Source: Paractinoplanes ovalisporus
GTDB taxonomy: Bacteria > Actinomycetota > Actinomycetes > Mycobacteriales > Micromonosporaceae
Assembly (NCBI RefSeq): GCF_016834655.1
Contig: NZ_JAENHP010000001.1
Location: 1,178,001 to 1,242,000 of the forward strand
Length of the DNA stretch: 64,000 bases
Reading direction: 5' to 3'
Below are positions 42,455-50,863 of this stretch, in pieces (position 1 is the stretch's first letter; each line of letters starts with the position of its first letter). The notes beneath the pieces are model-generated. The model had not been told where the DNA came from, made no database searches, and saw only the letters and a list, made by a program, of their open reading frames with translations. The translations under genes were made by a program, and so were the position numbers.

Positions 42455-43791
42455 TGCGCCCGACCCGTCCGCATCCGGCGCGGACCGTGACGGTGGCCTT
42501 CCTGGGCGCGATCGTGGTCGGCACCGCCCTCCTGCTGCTGCCCGTCTCGCGCGCCGACCCGGGTTCGGCGTCGCTGCTGGTCGCGTTCTTCACCGCCACC
42601 TCCGCCATCACCACGTCGGGCATGTCGACGGTCGACACCGCGACGTACTGGTCGGACTTCGGCCACGTGCTGCTCGCCGTGATGACCCAGGCCGGCGGCT
42701 TCGGCATCACCACCCTCGCCACGCTGGCCGGGCTGCTCGTGTCGCAGCGGCTGGGTCTGCGCGGCCGAATGATGACCGGCGTCGAGACCAACACCGGGCT
42801 GGCCCACGGCGACGTACGGCAGGTGGTTGTTCTGGCCGCGGTCGTCATGTTCGCCGGCGAGGCCGTCATCGCCGCCATCTTCACCACACGGCTGTGGACG
42901 GCGTACGACGTGCCGTTGGGTCAAGCCGCCTGGGAGGGCGTTTTCAATGCCGTCCAGGCCTTCAACAACTGCAGCTTCTCGCTGCGCAGCGACGGCCTGA
43001 CCGGTTTCATCAGCGACTGGTGGATCTGCGTCCCGCTGACCCTCGGCGTGGTCGTCGGCGGCATCGGCGTGCCCGTGCTCTACGAGATCGGCCGGCAGGC
43101 CCGCCGCCCCGCCGCGTGGTCGACGCACACCCGGCTCACCGTCGGCGGCACACTGGTGCTGCTCGTGTTCGGGTTCGCCGCCGTGCTGGTGCTCGAATGG
43201 GGCAACGACGGCACGCTGGGCCCGCTCGGCGTACCGGGAAAGATCCTGGCCGCGTTCGTCCACGGCACGATCCCCCGCTCGGGCGGCTTCAACACGGTCG
43301 ACTACGGCGCGATGAACGAGGACACCTCCGCCATCATGGTGGTACTGATGTTCATCGGCGGCGGCAGCGCGAGCACCGCGGGCGGCATCAAAGTGACCAC
43401 GTTCTTCCTCCTCGCGTACGTCATCTGGACCGAAGTGCGCGGCGAACGTGACGTGGTGATCGGTCGGCGGCGCATCGCCGAGTCGACTCAGCGCCAGGCC
43501 ACCGCGGTCGCCCTGCTCGGCGTGGCGACGGTCGCCACCGGAACCCTGGTGCTGCTCGCTATCACCGCCGACGTGCCGTTCGACCGGGGCCTGTTCGAGG
43601 TGATGTCGGCCTTCAGCACGTCCGGCCTGACCACCGGCCTGACCGCCGAGCTGGGCCCGCCCGGGCAGCTGATCCTGAGTGCGATGATGTTCATCGGCCG
43701 GGTCGGAACGGTCGCCGTGGCGTCCGCGCTGGCCCTGAACACCCGTCACCGGCTGTACCGGTACCCGGAGGAGCGACCGATCGTTGGCTGA
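42454..43791 (+). CDS. TrkH/KtrB-family potassium transporter
   Basis: This 445-aa K+ channel-like transporter has four pore repeats, each with a selectivity glycine: TSAITTSGMS, VQAFNNCSFS, IPRSGGFNT and STSGLTTGL. Helices flank them throughout. The stop overlaps the TTG start of the following RCK-domain gene, giving the usual two-component Ktr/Trk uptake system for turgor and membrane-potential control. Confidence 0.95.
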   Translation: MRPTRPHPARTVTVAFLGAIVVGTALLLLPVSRADPGSASLLVAFFTATSAITTSGMSTVDTATYWSDFGHVLLAVMTQAGGFGITTLATLAGLLVSQRLGLRGRMMTGVETNTGLAHGDVRQVVVLAAVVMFAGEAVIAAIFTTRLWTAYDVPLGQAAWEGVFNAVQAFNNCSFSLRSDGLTGFISDWWICVPLTLGVVVGGIGVPVLYEIGRQARRPAAWSTHTRLTVGGTLVLLVFGFAAVLVLEWGNDGTLGPLGVPGKILAAFVHGTIPRSGGFNTVDYGAMNEDTSAIMVVLMFIGGGSASTAGGIKVTTFFLLAYVIWTEVRGERDVVIGRRRIAESTQRQATAVALLGVATVATGTLVLLAITADVPFDRGLFEVMSAFSTSGLTTGLTAELGPPGQLILSAMMFIGRVGTVAVASALALNTRHRLYRYPEERPIVG

Positions 43792-44455
43792 GAAGGACAT
43801 CGCACGCGACGAGAACGTCGCCGTCATCGGGCTGGGCCGGTTCGGCGGCCAGGTAGCCGATTCCCTGCTGCAGCTGGGCCACGAGGTGCTGGGCGTCGAC
43901 GAAAGCGCGCACCTGGTGCAGCAGTGGTCCGACAAGCTGACCCACGTCGTACAGGCCGACGCCACCGACGAGGACGCGCTGCTGCAGGTCGGCATCAAGG
44001 AGTTCTCCCGGGCCGTGGTCGGCATCGGCAGCGACATCGAGGCCAGCGTGCTCACCGTGCTGACACTCAGCGAGCTGGGCATCCGCGAGATCTGGGCCAA
44101 GGCGGTATCAGCCAAGCACGGCCGCATTCTCCGCTCGGTCGGCGCCCACCACGTCATCTATCCCGAGGCCACCATGGGCGAACGGGTAGCCCACCTGATC
44201 GCCAGCCGCATGCTCGACTTCATCGAGTTCGACGACGGTTTCGCGATCGCCAAGACCCGAGCCCCACGCCAGGCGGCCGGCCGCACGCTCGCCGACTTGG
44301 CGCTACGCACAAAGCACGGCATCACGGTTGTCGGGGTCAAGACGTCAGGAACCGATTTTCAGTACGCAGCACCGGAAACCGTCATCCCCGAACACGCCGA
44401 GCTCGTGGTCGCCGGTCGCACCGAGCTGGTGCAGCGGTTCGCCGCCACGACCTGA
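43784..44455 (+). CDS. TrkA/KtrA-type regulatory subunit (RCK domain)
   Basis: This 223-aa cytoplasmic gate of the K+ transporter has an N-terminal Rossmann RCK_N (VAVIGLGRFGGQVAD, GVDES, VVQADATDED) that binds ATP/NAD and a C-terminal RCK_C (from about 140, LADLALRTKHGITVVGVK). It starts with TTG at 43784; GGAGGAG lies upstream within trkH. Confidence 0.95.
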   Translation: MAEKDIARDENVAVIGLGRFGGQVADSLLQLGHEVLGVDESAHLVQQWSDKLTHVVQADATDEDALLQVGIKEFSRAVVGIGSDIEASVLTVLTLSELGIREIWAKAVSAKHGRILRSVGAHHVIYPEATMGERVAHLIASRMLDFIEFDDGFAIAKTRAPRQAAGRTLADLALRTKHGITVVGVKTSGTDFQYAAPETVIPEHAELVVAGRTELVQRFAATT

Positions 44456-44459
44456 CCGT

Positions 44460-45431
44460 TCACATCAGCAGCAAGGTCTTCCCCACGGCGGTGCGTTTCT
44501 CGATCGCGGCGTGGGCTTCGGCGGCCCTTTCCAGTGGGAAGGTCTGCCCGATGAACGGCCGGACAACGCCCTCGGCTGCAAGCTCCATCATCCGCTGCGC
44601 CCACTGGGCCACTTGCGGTCCGAAGTCGAAGAGCTGTTCAATGCCGATCACCGTCACGTCCTTCATGCTCGCCCTCGCCGGGTCGACGGCCGTGACTTCA
44701 CCGCTGGCGGCGCCATGAACCGAGAACCGGCCGCCGCGGGCCGTTGCTTCGAACGCGGCCCGGCCGATCTCGCCGCCTACACCGTCGAACACCACATCCG
44801 GGCCGGCCCCGCCGGTGGCGTCGAGCACCCGGTCCGTCCAGTCCGGTTCGGAGTAGTCGACCACCGCATCGGCACCCAGCGTCCGGATCAGATCGAGCTT
44901 CCGACCACCTCGCGCGGTTCCGACGACCCGGGCTCCCGCCGCTCGGGCCAGCTGCACCAGCAGGCTGCCTACTCCGCCCGCTGCCGCTTCGACCAGAACC
45001 CATTCATCGGGGCTGACCTTGGCCGTTTCGACCAGGCCCAGTGCCGTGCTGCCGTCGCTAAAGAGGGCGACGGCCTCCTGCAGCCCGAGGTCGTCCGGGA
45101 CCGGGAACAGCGCGTCGGCCTGCGCCACCGCCCGCTCGGCGAAACCGCCGGTCTCCCCCGTGCCGGCCACGACGCGACGCCCCAGCCAGGCCGAATCAAC
45201 GTCGGCGCCAACCGCGCTGACCTGCCCGGCCACCAGACCGCCCGGCACGTACGGCAGCCGCGGCCGCTCATGCCACTTGTCGACGCCCCGCCGAATCTGC
45301 GTCTCGACAAACGAGATGCCGGCCACCGCCACATCAACCACGGCTTGCCCCGGCCCGGCCACAGGATCCGGCGCCTGTCCCAGCACCAGAGCCTCAGGAC
45401 CACCGAATCGGACCACCCAGACTACTCGCAT
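44460..45431 (-). CDS. Zinc-independent MDR quinone oxidoreductase
   Basis: This 323-aa NADPH-dependent oxidoreductase of the medium-chain (QOR) family has a GroES-like N-terminus (FGGPEALVLGQAPDP, PYVPGGLVAGQVSAVG) and a Rossmann motif AAAGGVGSLLVQLA. The structural-zinc Cys cluster is absent. The ATG at 45431 is preferred over 45437 because GGGGG lies seven bases upstream. It is convergent with trkA, four bases apart. The 484-bp gap beyond its start (45432-45915) contains only the mCpol promoter. Confidence 0.93.
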   Translation of the reverse strand: MRVVWVVRFGGPEALVLGQAPDPVAGPGQAVVDVAVAGISFVETQIRRGVDKWHERPRLPYVPGGLVAGQVSAVGADVDSAWLGRRVVAGTGETGGFAERAVAQADALFPVPDDLGLQEAVALFSDGSTALGLVETAKVSPDEWVLVEAAAGGVGSLLVQLARAAGARVVGTARGGRKLDLIRTLGADAVVDYSEPDWTDRVLDATGGAGPDVVFDGVGGEIGRAAFEATARGGRFSVHGAASGEVTAVDPARASMKDVTVIGIEQLFDFGPQVAQWAQRMMELAAEGVVRPFIGQTFPLERAAEAHAAIEKRTAVGKTLLLM

Positions 45432-45795
45432 GCGCATGCCCCCGTCGTTCGCCGTCGCGAGAAGCGTGCAACCTCAAGCCCGGTCGAGGTCAATCAAGCT
45501 CTAATCAGGGCAGCACCGAGCGCGGCGAACATCGAGACCTAGACGCCGACAGCGACGCGGCCAAGCCCCAGCTTCAGGCCTGGTTCTGCCTGCTGGGTCC
45601 TGGCGTTCGATAGATGCTCGACAGCGGACGCCGGACCCAGACCGCGAAAGCCGGACCTGCTTTCACATTCAGTCCGGCAGGCCGTCGACCACGAACCGGC
45701 CTCCGCACGCGACAAGCCCCCCAAAGCAACGGGTTGAGAACAACAGTAGACAGTCGGTCACTGGCCGTTGGCCCACGCAGAGCCTGAGCGTCGGC

Positions 45796-45824
45796 TTGTC
45801 TCGGCAGCGGGGATTCGCTATCTT
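45796..45824 (+). promoter_or_regulatory. Promoter of the mCpol-effector operon
   Basis: TTGTCT (45796-45801) and TATCTT (45819-45824) are separated by 17 bp. The predicted start is near 45831. This excludes a TTG start at 45796 for the mCpol gene and leaves ATG 45841 (10-nt leader) or GTG 45916. Confidence 0.5.
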
Positions 45825-45915
45825 CGCGCGAACGATACCGATGCACGTCGTGGTGCCAGCAAGCACATCGCGGAACGAACCCATCCCCGATCCACACACT
45901 GGAAGCGAATTCAAG

Positions 45916-46308
45916 GTGGACGTTTACGCCTATTTTGACGGCGACAACATCGGAAGCCGGCTAGAGCTTCTACTGCTCGACGACAACGTAGGCGGAGCAG
46001 CACAATACAGCGCTTCCGTTGATGCGGCATTGACTCAGACACGTCGAAATTTGCAAAACATACCATCATTAATAGTGATACTTGCAGGCGGCGATGACAT
46101 ATTCGTAAAATGGCGCCACGGGATGATTGCGCTCAGCGACATAGAACGTACGCGCTCAACATACGAAGAGATCTGCGGACAGTCACTTAGTGTCGGCGTA
46201 GGACTTACCGCGAGCCGCGCGATATTAAACCTTCGGAGAGCGAAGTTGCAAGGTAAAGCGCAGCTGGTTTGCGAGCCGGGGAGCTTCGATGACAGCCAAG
46301 GAGAATGA
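45916..46308 (+). CDS. mCpol-domain nucleotidyl cyclase (Panoptes-type sensor/synthase)
   Basis: This 130-aa stand-alone minimal CRISPR polymerase (mCpol) domain is related to the palm domain of Cas10. It has the metal-binding motif YAYFDGDNIG (residues 4-13), a helix with LLLLDDNVGG, and the second catalytic motif ILAGGDDIFVKW (55-66, GGDD 58-61), then LSVGVGLTASRA. It should make a cyclic oligonucleotide from NTPs. The GTG at 45916 matches the usual compact domain; ATG 45841 would add 25 residues without domain character. Its stop overlaps the effector ATG (ATGA). DNA here is AT-richer than its surroundings (23 of 60 G/C at 46021-46080), a sign of transfer. No cas genes or arrays are nearby. 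Confidence 0.85.
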   Translation: MDVYAYFDGDNIGSRLELLLLDDNVGGAAQYSASVDAALTQTRRNLQNIPSLIVILAGGDDIFVKWRHGMIALSDIERTRSTYEEICGQSLSVGVGLTASRAILNLRRAKLQGKAQLVCEPGSFDDSQGE

Positions 46309-47054
46309 ACTCTATATTTTCGCTACTTCACCCTCGCGCTGACCCATATGTCAACATCATCGTTCACGCGACCCAAAGGTTTGAACTAAGACAAATCCAC
46401 TTTATCAGCATAGTAGAACATGATTACAAAGATGAGGGCGGAGATCGGCGAGCCGCTGCAATTGCGGGCGCAACTCAAGACCTGCTGGAAAGACTGGCCG
46501 CCGGGAACTACCTAAATCACGAACAAACGGAAGCTATCAGCCACGAGGGCGCGGCCGTTTACCAGCGTTGCCTAGATCGCCTCAGATTTGTAAAAATCTC
46601 ATCTCTTGGCGTCCGGTGGGCCGACTTGGGAGATACCCTCAAGTCTTTCGCAAAGGGCAGCACCGCTCTGTTCGATGTAACCGCGCTCAAGAAGAATCTT
46701 CTAGTGGACGCTGTTGCGCTTATCTTGCCCCAGGCACACACGGACGTATGGACTTTTGAGCTTTTGAAAGCGCCTACCTATGGCGTTGACGACCTCGTAC
46801 ACAATCTTATTGAAGACCGTGACTACAAATACCGCCGATTGACGGACAGCCCACATGTAAAATCTGCAAGGCGGCGCATGCTGTCTGCCTCCCTGACAAT
46901 GCGAACCTTGGGTGTTATCACGGCGGCTGTCGCCATCCCGGTCGTCATTGTTCAGATATTCTGGCCAAACTCGTGGCTTCAGGCCACCATCGCGGGCGTA
47001 GGAAGCGCAACGAGTATCGCGGGATGGTTCTTTTTCATGAACCATGAGCGTTAA
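46305..47054 (+). CDS. CARF-like two-transmembrane effector partnered with mCpol
   Basis: This 249-aa protein has a soluble N-terminal Rossmann-like domain (strands PYVNIIVHAT 14-23 and IHFISIVEH 31-39, then STALFDVTALKK 119-130 and VDAVALILPQ 134-143) of the kind seen in CARF ligand sensors. A basic stretch precedes two C-terminal membrane helices (about 200-220 and 223-244). It is coupled to the mCpol gene by ATGA with AAGGAG upstream. In characterised mCpol systems the membrane effector is held off by the cyclic nucleotide and permeabilises the membrane when phage proteins deplete it. Here the sensor precedes the helices, an order to compare with known 2TM effectors. The CARF call is by pattern. 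Confidence 0.8.
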   Translation: MNSIFSLLHPRADPYVNIIVHATQRFELRQIHFISIVEHDYKDEGGDRRAAAIAGATQDLLERLAAGNYLNHEQTEAISHEGAAVYQRCLDRLRFVKISSLGVRWADLGDTLKSFAKGSTALFDVTALKKNLLVDAVALILPQAHTDVWTFELLKAPTYGVDDLVHNLIEDRDYKYRRLTDSPHVKSARRRMLSASLTMRTLGVITAAVAIPVVIVQIFWPNSWLQATIAGVGSATSIAGWFFFMNHER

Positions 47055-47199
47055 AAGAAGAGACCTCAACCCCGACCGCGGACGAAGGCCTGGTCTGCAC
47101 CGTCCCGCAGCGGGCGAGATGAGTAGCGTGGCTCAGGCGACACCGTCGCTGGCGGGCGTCTGTGGCCTTCGTCGACGGACCGGCGGTATCCGGGCGGCC

Positions 47200-47383
47200 A
47201 TTAGCAGCGTGACCCCACGCTCGGAGGTCGGGCGCGGGGGTCGTAGTTCAGCGCACCAACTGCCCAGCCGTGCGAACACTTGTCGACGACCACCACACCG
47301 TCGGTGCCGCTAACTCGACGCCCTCGAACCGCCTAGGCCGTAGCCGGAGAGTGGTCCGACGCTGGCCTACGGCTGCGAGAGAG
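47200..47383 (-). pseudogene. Probable decayed C-terminal part of the SigE-associated protein
   Basis: Beyond the premature stop at 47384, a minus-strand frame contains TDGVVVVDKCSHGWAVGAL, which looks like beta-propeller coding sequence out of frame with the truncated gene. No continuous gene is present in 47055-47383. The relation to the upstream ORF is inferred. Confidence 0.4.
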
Positions 47384-47776
47384 TCAGCCCGGCGATGTCG
47401 CGATTCCCGTTGGGGTTGTTGCTGAGGCGCTCGTCGGCGCGGATGGCGGCACGCTAGTGCTGCTGGATGGCGTGTTCAGGGGCGACTCGGTGGACGACGG
47501 GCTGGACGGGATCGACGCCGTCGGCGCGGTTGTCGGGGCCACCGAAGGCACCACTGAAGTAGGCCCAGGCGCTGCCGGCGGCAGTTCAGGCGCCGACGCG
47601 GAGCCCGACAGCAGGAACGGCACCGCGGCCAACACCCCCGCGACGGCGAGCGCCCCCACGGCCGCCTGGGTCTGGCGGCGACGGCGGGCTCCGCGCAGTG
47701 CGCGATCGGCCAGCGGCGTGGGGGCCGCCTCGTCCGCGAGTTCCTGCATGCCGGCGCGGAGCAAGTTGGGGTTCAC
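47384..47776 (-). CDS. Truncated membrane-anchored partner of SigE-family sigma factor
   Basis: This 130-aa product has a cytoplasmic N-terminus (MQELADEAAPTPLADRALRGARRRR), one helix (about 38-58) and a Ser/Thr/Pro-rich tail, then stops. Intact relatives in actinomycetes continue for about 250-300 residues of external beta-propeller-like domain. The GTG at 47776 overlaps the sigma-factor stop. Loss of the external domain probably uncouples sensing; the foreign mCpol island lies just downstream. Confidence 0.7.
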   Translation of the reverse strand: MNPNLLRAGMQELADEAAPTPLADRALRGARRRRQTQAAVGALAVAGVLAAVPFLLSGSASAPELPPAAPGPTSVVPSVAPTTAPTASIPSSPSSTESPLNTPSSSTSVPPSAPTSASATTPTGIATSPG

Positions 47777-48294
47777 TGTGTCTCCTCCGCCATTGCTGTG
47801 AGGTCGGGGGCGAACGACCGTAAGCGGGTCATCGCCTTGTGCATGGTGCTTCGGACGGTTCCCACCGACCAGCCGAGCTGGCCCGCTATCTCGCGCTCAG
47901 GCAGGTCCTCGAAGTAGCGCAACACCACCACCGCGCGCTGTTTGGCTGTCAGGCGTTGTAATGCGTCTCGGACCAGCAGCTTTGTTGCCGTGCGGGCGCT
48001 GCTGTCGGCTATCGACGTGTCCAACAGGCCGCCGTGGGGGTCGGCCAAGGTTTCGCGGCGGCGGAAGCGCAAGCGCCAGAAGTCGACCTGGTGGTGGTAC
48101 ATGGCCCGGCGCACGTAGGCCTCCAGGTCGGTGATGTGGATGGTTCGCAGGCGCATCGCCGACCTGGTCAGGGCGCTCTGCAGCAGGTCCTCGGCGTCGT
48201 GCTGGTTGCCGGTGAGCAGGTAGGCGGTGCGCATCAGGGCCGGGGTCCGTGCTGCCACGAACTGCCGGAACTGCTGCTCAGCCTCGTTGTCCAC
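47773..48294 (-). CDS. SigE-family ECF sigma factor
   Basis: This 173-aa ECF sigma factor of the actinobacterial SigE (TIGR02983-like) family has region 2 (FVAARTPALMRTAYLLTGNQHDAEDLLQSAL) and region 4 (LTAKQRAVVVLRYFEDLPEREIAGQL, SVGTVRSTMHKAMTRL). GTG start at 48294. It precedes and overlaps the truncated membrane partner gene. Confidence 0.93.
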   Translation of the reverse strand: MDNEAEQQFRQFVAARTPALMRTAYLLTGNQHDAEDLLQSALTRSAMRLRTIHITDLEAYVRRAMYHHQVDFWRLRFRRRETLADPHGGLLDTSIADSSARTATKLLVRDALQRLTAKQRAVVVLRYFEDLPEREIAGQLGWSVGTVRSTMHKAMTRLRSFAPDLTAMAEETQ

Positions 48295-48390
48295 GCCAGG
48301 AAGACGTGGTTGCGGGGCGGCTGCTATGCCTCAAGTGACATAGATCACCGCTGGGCATAGCGCCACCCGCCAGAGCCCGTCTAGGGCCGC

Positions 48391-49959
48391 ATGACGATCA
48401 AAGTGCGGGTCGAGTGCGGGCTGGCGGCGCTTGCCGCGGTGGTGCTGGCCGCTGCGTTGACCTGGCCCGCCCTGCGGCATCCGGCCACGACCATCCCGGG
48501 TGACCTGGGCGATCCGACGCTGCAAGCGTGGCAGGTTGCGTGGGCCGGAAACTCGCTGCACTGGTGGGATTCCAACACGTTCTTCCCGGCGCCGTACTCG
48601 TTCGTCTACAGCGACATGCTCCTCGGCTACGCGCCGGCGGGGTGGTTCGGCGACGGGGTCGAGGCGGCCCTGGTGCGCTACAACCTGCTGTACGTCGGTG
48701 CCTACGCGCTGGCGGCCTTCGGCGCGTACGTGCTCACCCGGCAGCTCGGGGTGGGGCCGGCCGCAGCGGCGGTGGCGGGCATCGGCTGGGCGTTCGCGCC
48801 GTGGCGGCTGGCCCACAGCGGTCACCTCAACGTGTTGTCGATCGGCGGGATCGCGTTGTGCCTGGCGCTGCTGCTGCGGGGACACGTACGGCGTAAGCCT
48901 TGGACCGTCTTGGCCGGTTGGCTGGTCGCGGCCTGGCAGGTGAGCCTCGGTTTCGGCATCGGCCTCCCTCTCGCGTACGGGCTGGTGCTGGGTTGCCTGG
49001 TTCTCGCGTGGCCGGTGTGGCGCCTGCGCGATCGGCGGTTGCTCGCGGCCGACCTGGCCGGCGGGGCCGTCTTCGCGCTGACCTGTGTGCTGCTGGGCCG
49101 GCTCTATCTGCGGGTCGTCGAGCTCAATCCGCAGGCCCGGCGCGGACTGGAGTGGACCGAGATGTTCGCGCCGCCGCTGCGCGGATACCTCGTGGCGCCG
49201 GCCGATTCGTGGCTGTGGGGCGACCATTTCACCGCCGCCCGGGAGAGCCTGGACTGGCCGCCGGAGATGGCGCTGATGCCGGGCGCGGCCCTGATCGTCC
49301 TTGGCATGCTCGGTGTGTTCTGGTCGGTGTTCCGGTGGCGATATCGACTGTTGCTGCTGGCCGGAGTCTGGCTCACCGGCCTGCTCGGGCTGGGCACCGA
49401 CCCGGGTTATCTGACGTTGTCGCGAGTCTTGCCGGGCTGGGACGCGCTGCGCACGCCGGGCCGCCTGATGATCTGGATCAGCCTGCTGCTGGCCGTGCTG
49501 GCCGCCGGGTTGCTGGGCCGGTTGCGCGGACGGTGGCGGGCGCTGATCGTGCTGCCGCTGGCCCTGGTGCTGGCCGAGGGCGTGAACCGCACGCCGCACC
49601 CCGAGGTTCCGGTCGCGCCGGCGGCGGTCCGGGCCGCCACCGGGCCGTTCCTGGTGCTGCCGAGCGACGGGCTGCTCGAGCTGAACGTGATGCTGTGGAC
49701 CACCGACGGCTTCCCTCAGGTCGCCAACGGGCTGGCCTCGTTCGAGCCGGACAGCCAGGCCCGTCTGCGCCAGAGCACCACCGCCTTTCCGGACGCGGCG
49801 AGCGTGGCCCTGTTGCGCGAGACCGGCATCCGGTCGGTGGTGGTGCTGCCCGACCGGCTCGGCGGCACGGCCTGGGAGGGCGTACCCGATCGGCCGGTCG
49901 ACGGGCTGGGCATCACGCGGGAGGAGCACGGCGATGGCCTCGTCTACCGGATCTCCTGA
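48391..49959 (+). CDS. GT-C-like multi-pass membrane glycosyltransferase
   Basis: This 522-aa protein has about 11-12 helices and a C-terminal soluble domain (about 430-522). An acidic motif after the first helix (PGDLGDPTLQAWQVAWAG) and a following WW/PAPYSFVYSD loop resemble YfhO/GT-C enzymes that use polyprenyl-phosphate sugars. Its gene overlaps the next (GtrB-like GT2) by 26 bases. The two probably charge a lipid carrier with a sugar and transfer it outside to a protein or polymer. Confidence 0.82.
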   Translation: MTIKVRVECGLAALAAVVLAAALTWPALRHPATTIPGDLGDPTLQAWQVAWAGNSLHWWDSNTFFPAPYSFVYSDMLLGYAPAGWFGDGVEAALVRYNLLYVGAYALAAFGAYVLTRQLGVGPAAAAVAGIGWAFAPWRLAHSGHLNVLSIGGIALCLALLLRGHVRRKPWTVLAGWLVAAWQVSLGFGIGLPLAYGLVLGCLVLAWPVWRLRDRRLLAADLAGGAVFALTCVLLGRLYLRVVELNPQARRGLEWTEMFAPPLRGYLVAPADSWLWGDHFTAARESLDWPPEMALMPGAALIVLGMLGVFWSVFRWRYRLLLLAGVWLTGLLGLGTDPGYLTLSRVLPGWDALRTPGRLMIWISLLLAVLAAGLLGRLRGRWRALIVLPLALVLAEGVNRTPHPEVPVAPAAVRAATGPFLVLPSDGLLELNVMLWTTDGFPQVANGLASFEPDSQARLRQSTTAFPDAASVALLRETGIRSVVVLPDRLGGTAWEGVPDRPVDGLGITREEHGDGLVYRIS

Positions 49960-50863
49960 CCGCCCGCACCTGTCGATCGTGGTGCCCTGCTTCAACGAGG
50001 AGGCCTCGGTCGGGCCGCTGTACGAGGCGTTGCGGTTCCTCGGGGCCGAGATCATCTTCGTGGACGACGGCAGCACCGACGGCACCCTCAACGAACTGCG
50101 CGGGCTGGCCGCCAAGGATCCGGACGTCCGGTTCACCTCGTTCAGCCGCAACTTCGGCAAGGAGGCGGCGATGCTGGCCGGGATGCGCCGCGCGACCGGA
50201 CAGGCGGTGGTCATCCTCGACGCCGACCTGCAGCACCCGCCGGCGCTGATCCCGCGGATGATCGGGCTCGCCGAGCAGGGCTTCGATCAGGTGGTGGCCC
50301 GCCGGGACCGCAACGGCGAGACCTTCGTACGGCGTACGTCCGCTCGTCTGTTCTATCGCGCCGTGAACCGCTGGACCGACGTCCGGCTGGACGACGGCGC
50401 GGGTGACTTCCGGCTGCTCTCCCGCCGGGCCGTCGACGCGATCCTGGCGCTGCCCGAGTCGAACCGGTTCGCCAAGGGGCTGTTCTCGTGGATCGGCTTC
50501 CCCACCGTCGTGCTGCCCTACCGCAACGAGCTGCGCGCGGCCGGCACGAGCACGTGGACGGCCGGCCGGCTGATCAATTACGCGCTGGACGGGCTGCTGT
50601 CGTTCAACGACAAACCACTGCGGCTTGCGGTGTACGGGGGTCTGCTGGCCAGCTTCGTCGCGCTGGTCTACTCGATCTGGGTGGTCGGCAACACGCTGAT
50701 GTACGGGGTGGACGTCCCCGGGTACGCCACGATCATCGTGGCCGTGATCGGCATGGGCGGCTTCCAGGCGGTGCTGCTCGGGCTGATCGGCGAGTACGTG
50801 GGCCGGATCTACCACGAGACCAAGCGCCGCCCGCACTACCTGGTGAAGGAGACCGATTCCTGA
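49934..50863 (+). CDS. GtrB/DPM1-like polyprenyl-phosphate glycosyltransferase (GT2)
   Basis: This 309-aa enzyme transfers a sugar from NDP-sugar to undecaprenyl/polyprenyl phosphate on the cytoplasmic face. It has the GT2 fold with VVPCFNEEASVG, FVDDGSTDGT, ILDADLQHPP and the GtrB-type ARLFYRAVNRW, then two C-terminal helices (about 232-255, 268-292). GAGGAG lies upstream. It is coupled to the GT-C gene, whose product would be the acceptor-side enzyme. Confidence 0.93.
   Translation: MASSTGSPDRPHLSIVVPCFNEEASVGPLYEALRFLGAEIIFVDDGSTDGTLNELRGLAAKDPDVRFTSFSRNFGKEAAMLAGMRRATGQAVVILDADLQHPPALIPRMIGLAEQGFDQVVARRDRNGETFVRRTSARLFYRAVNRWTDVRLDDGAGDFRLLSRRAVDAILALPESNRFAKGLFSWIGFPTVVLPYRNELRAAGTSTWTAGRLINYALDGLLSFNDKPLRLAVYGGLLASFVALVYSIWVVGNTLMYGVDVPGYATIIVAVIGMGGFQAVLLGLIGEYVGRIYHETKRRPHYLVKETDS

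Noticed and set aside
45916..47054. Type III CRISPR-Cas remnant (Cas10 fragment)
   Set aside because: The domain is a complete stand-alone mCpol with a coupled membrane effector; no other cas gene, HD domain or repeat array is present.
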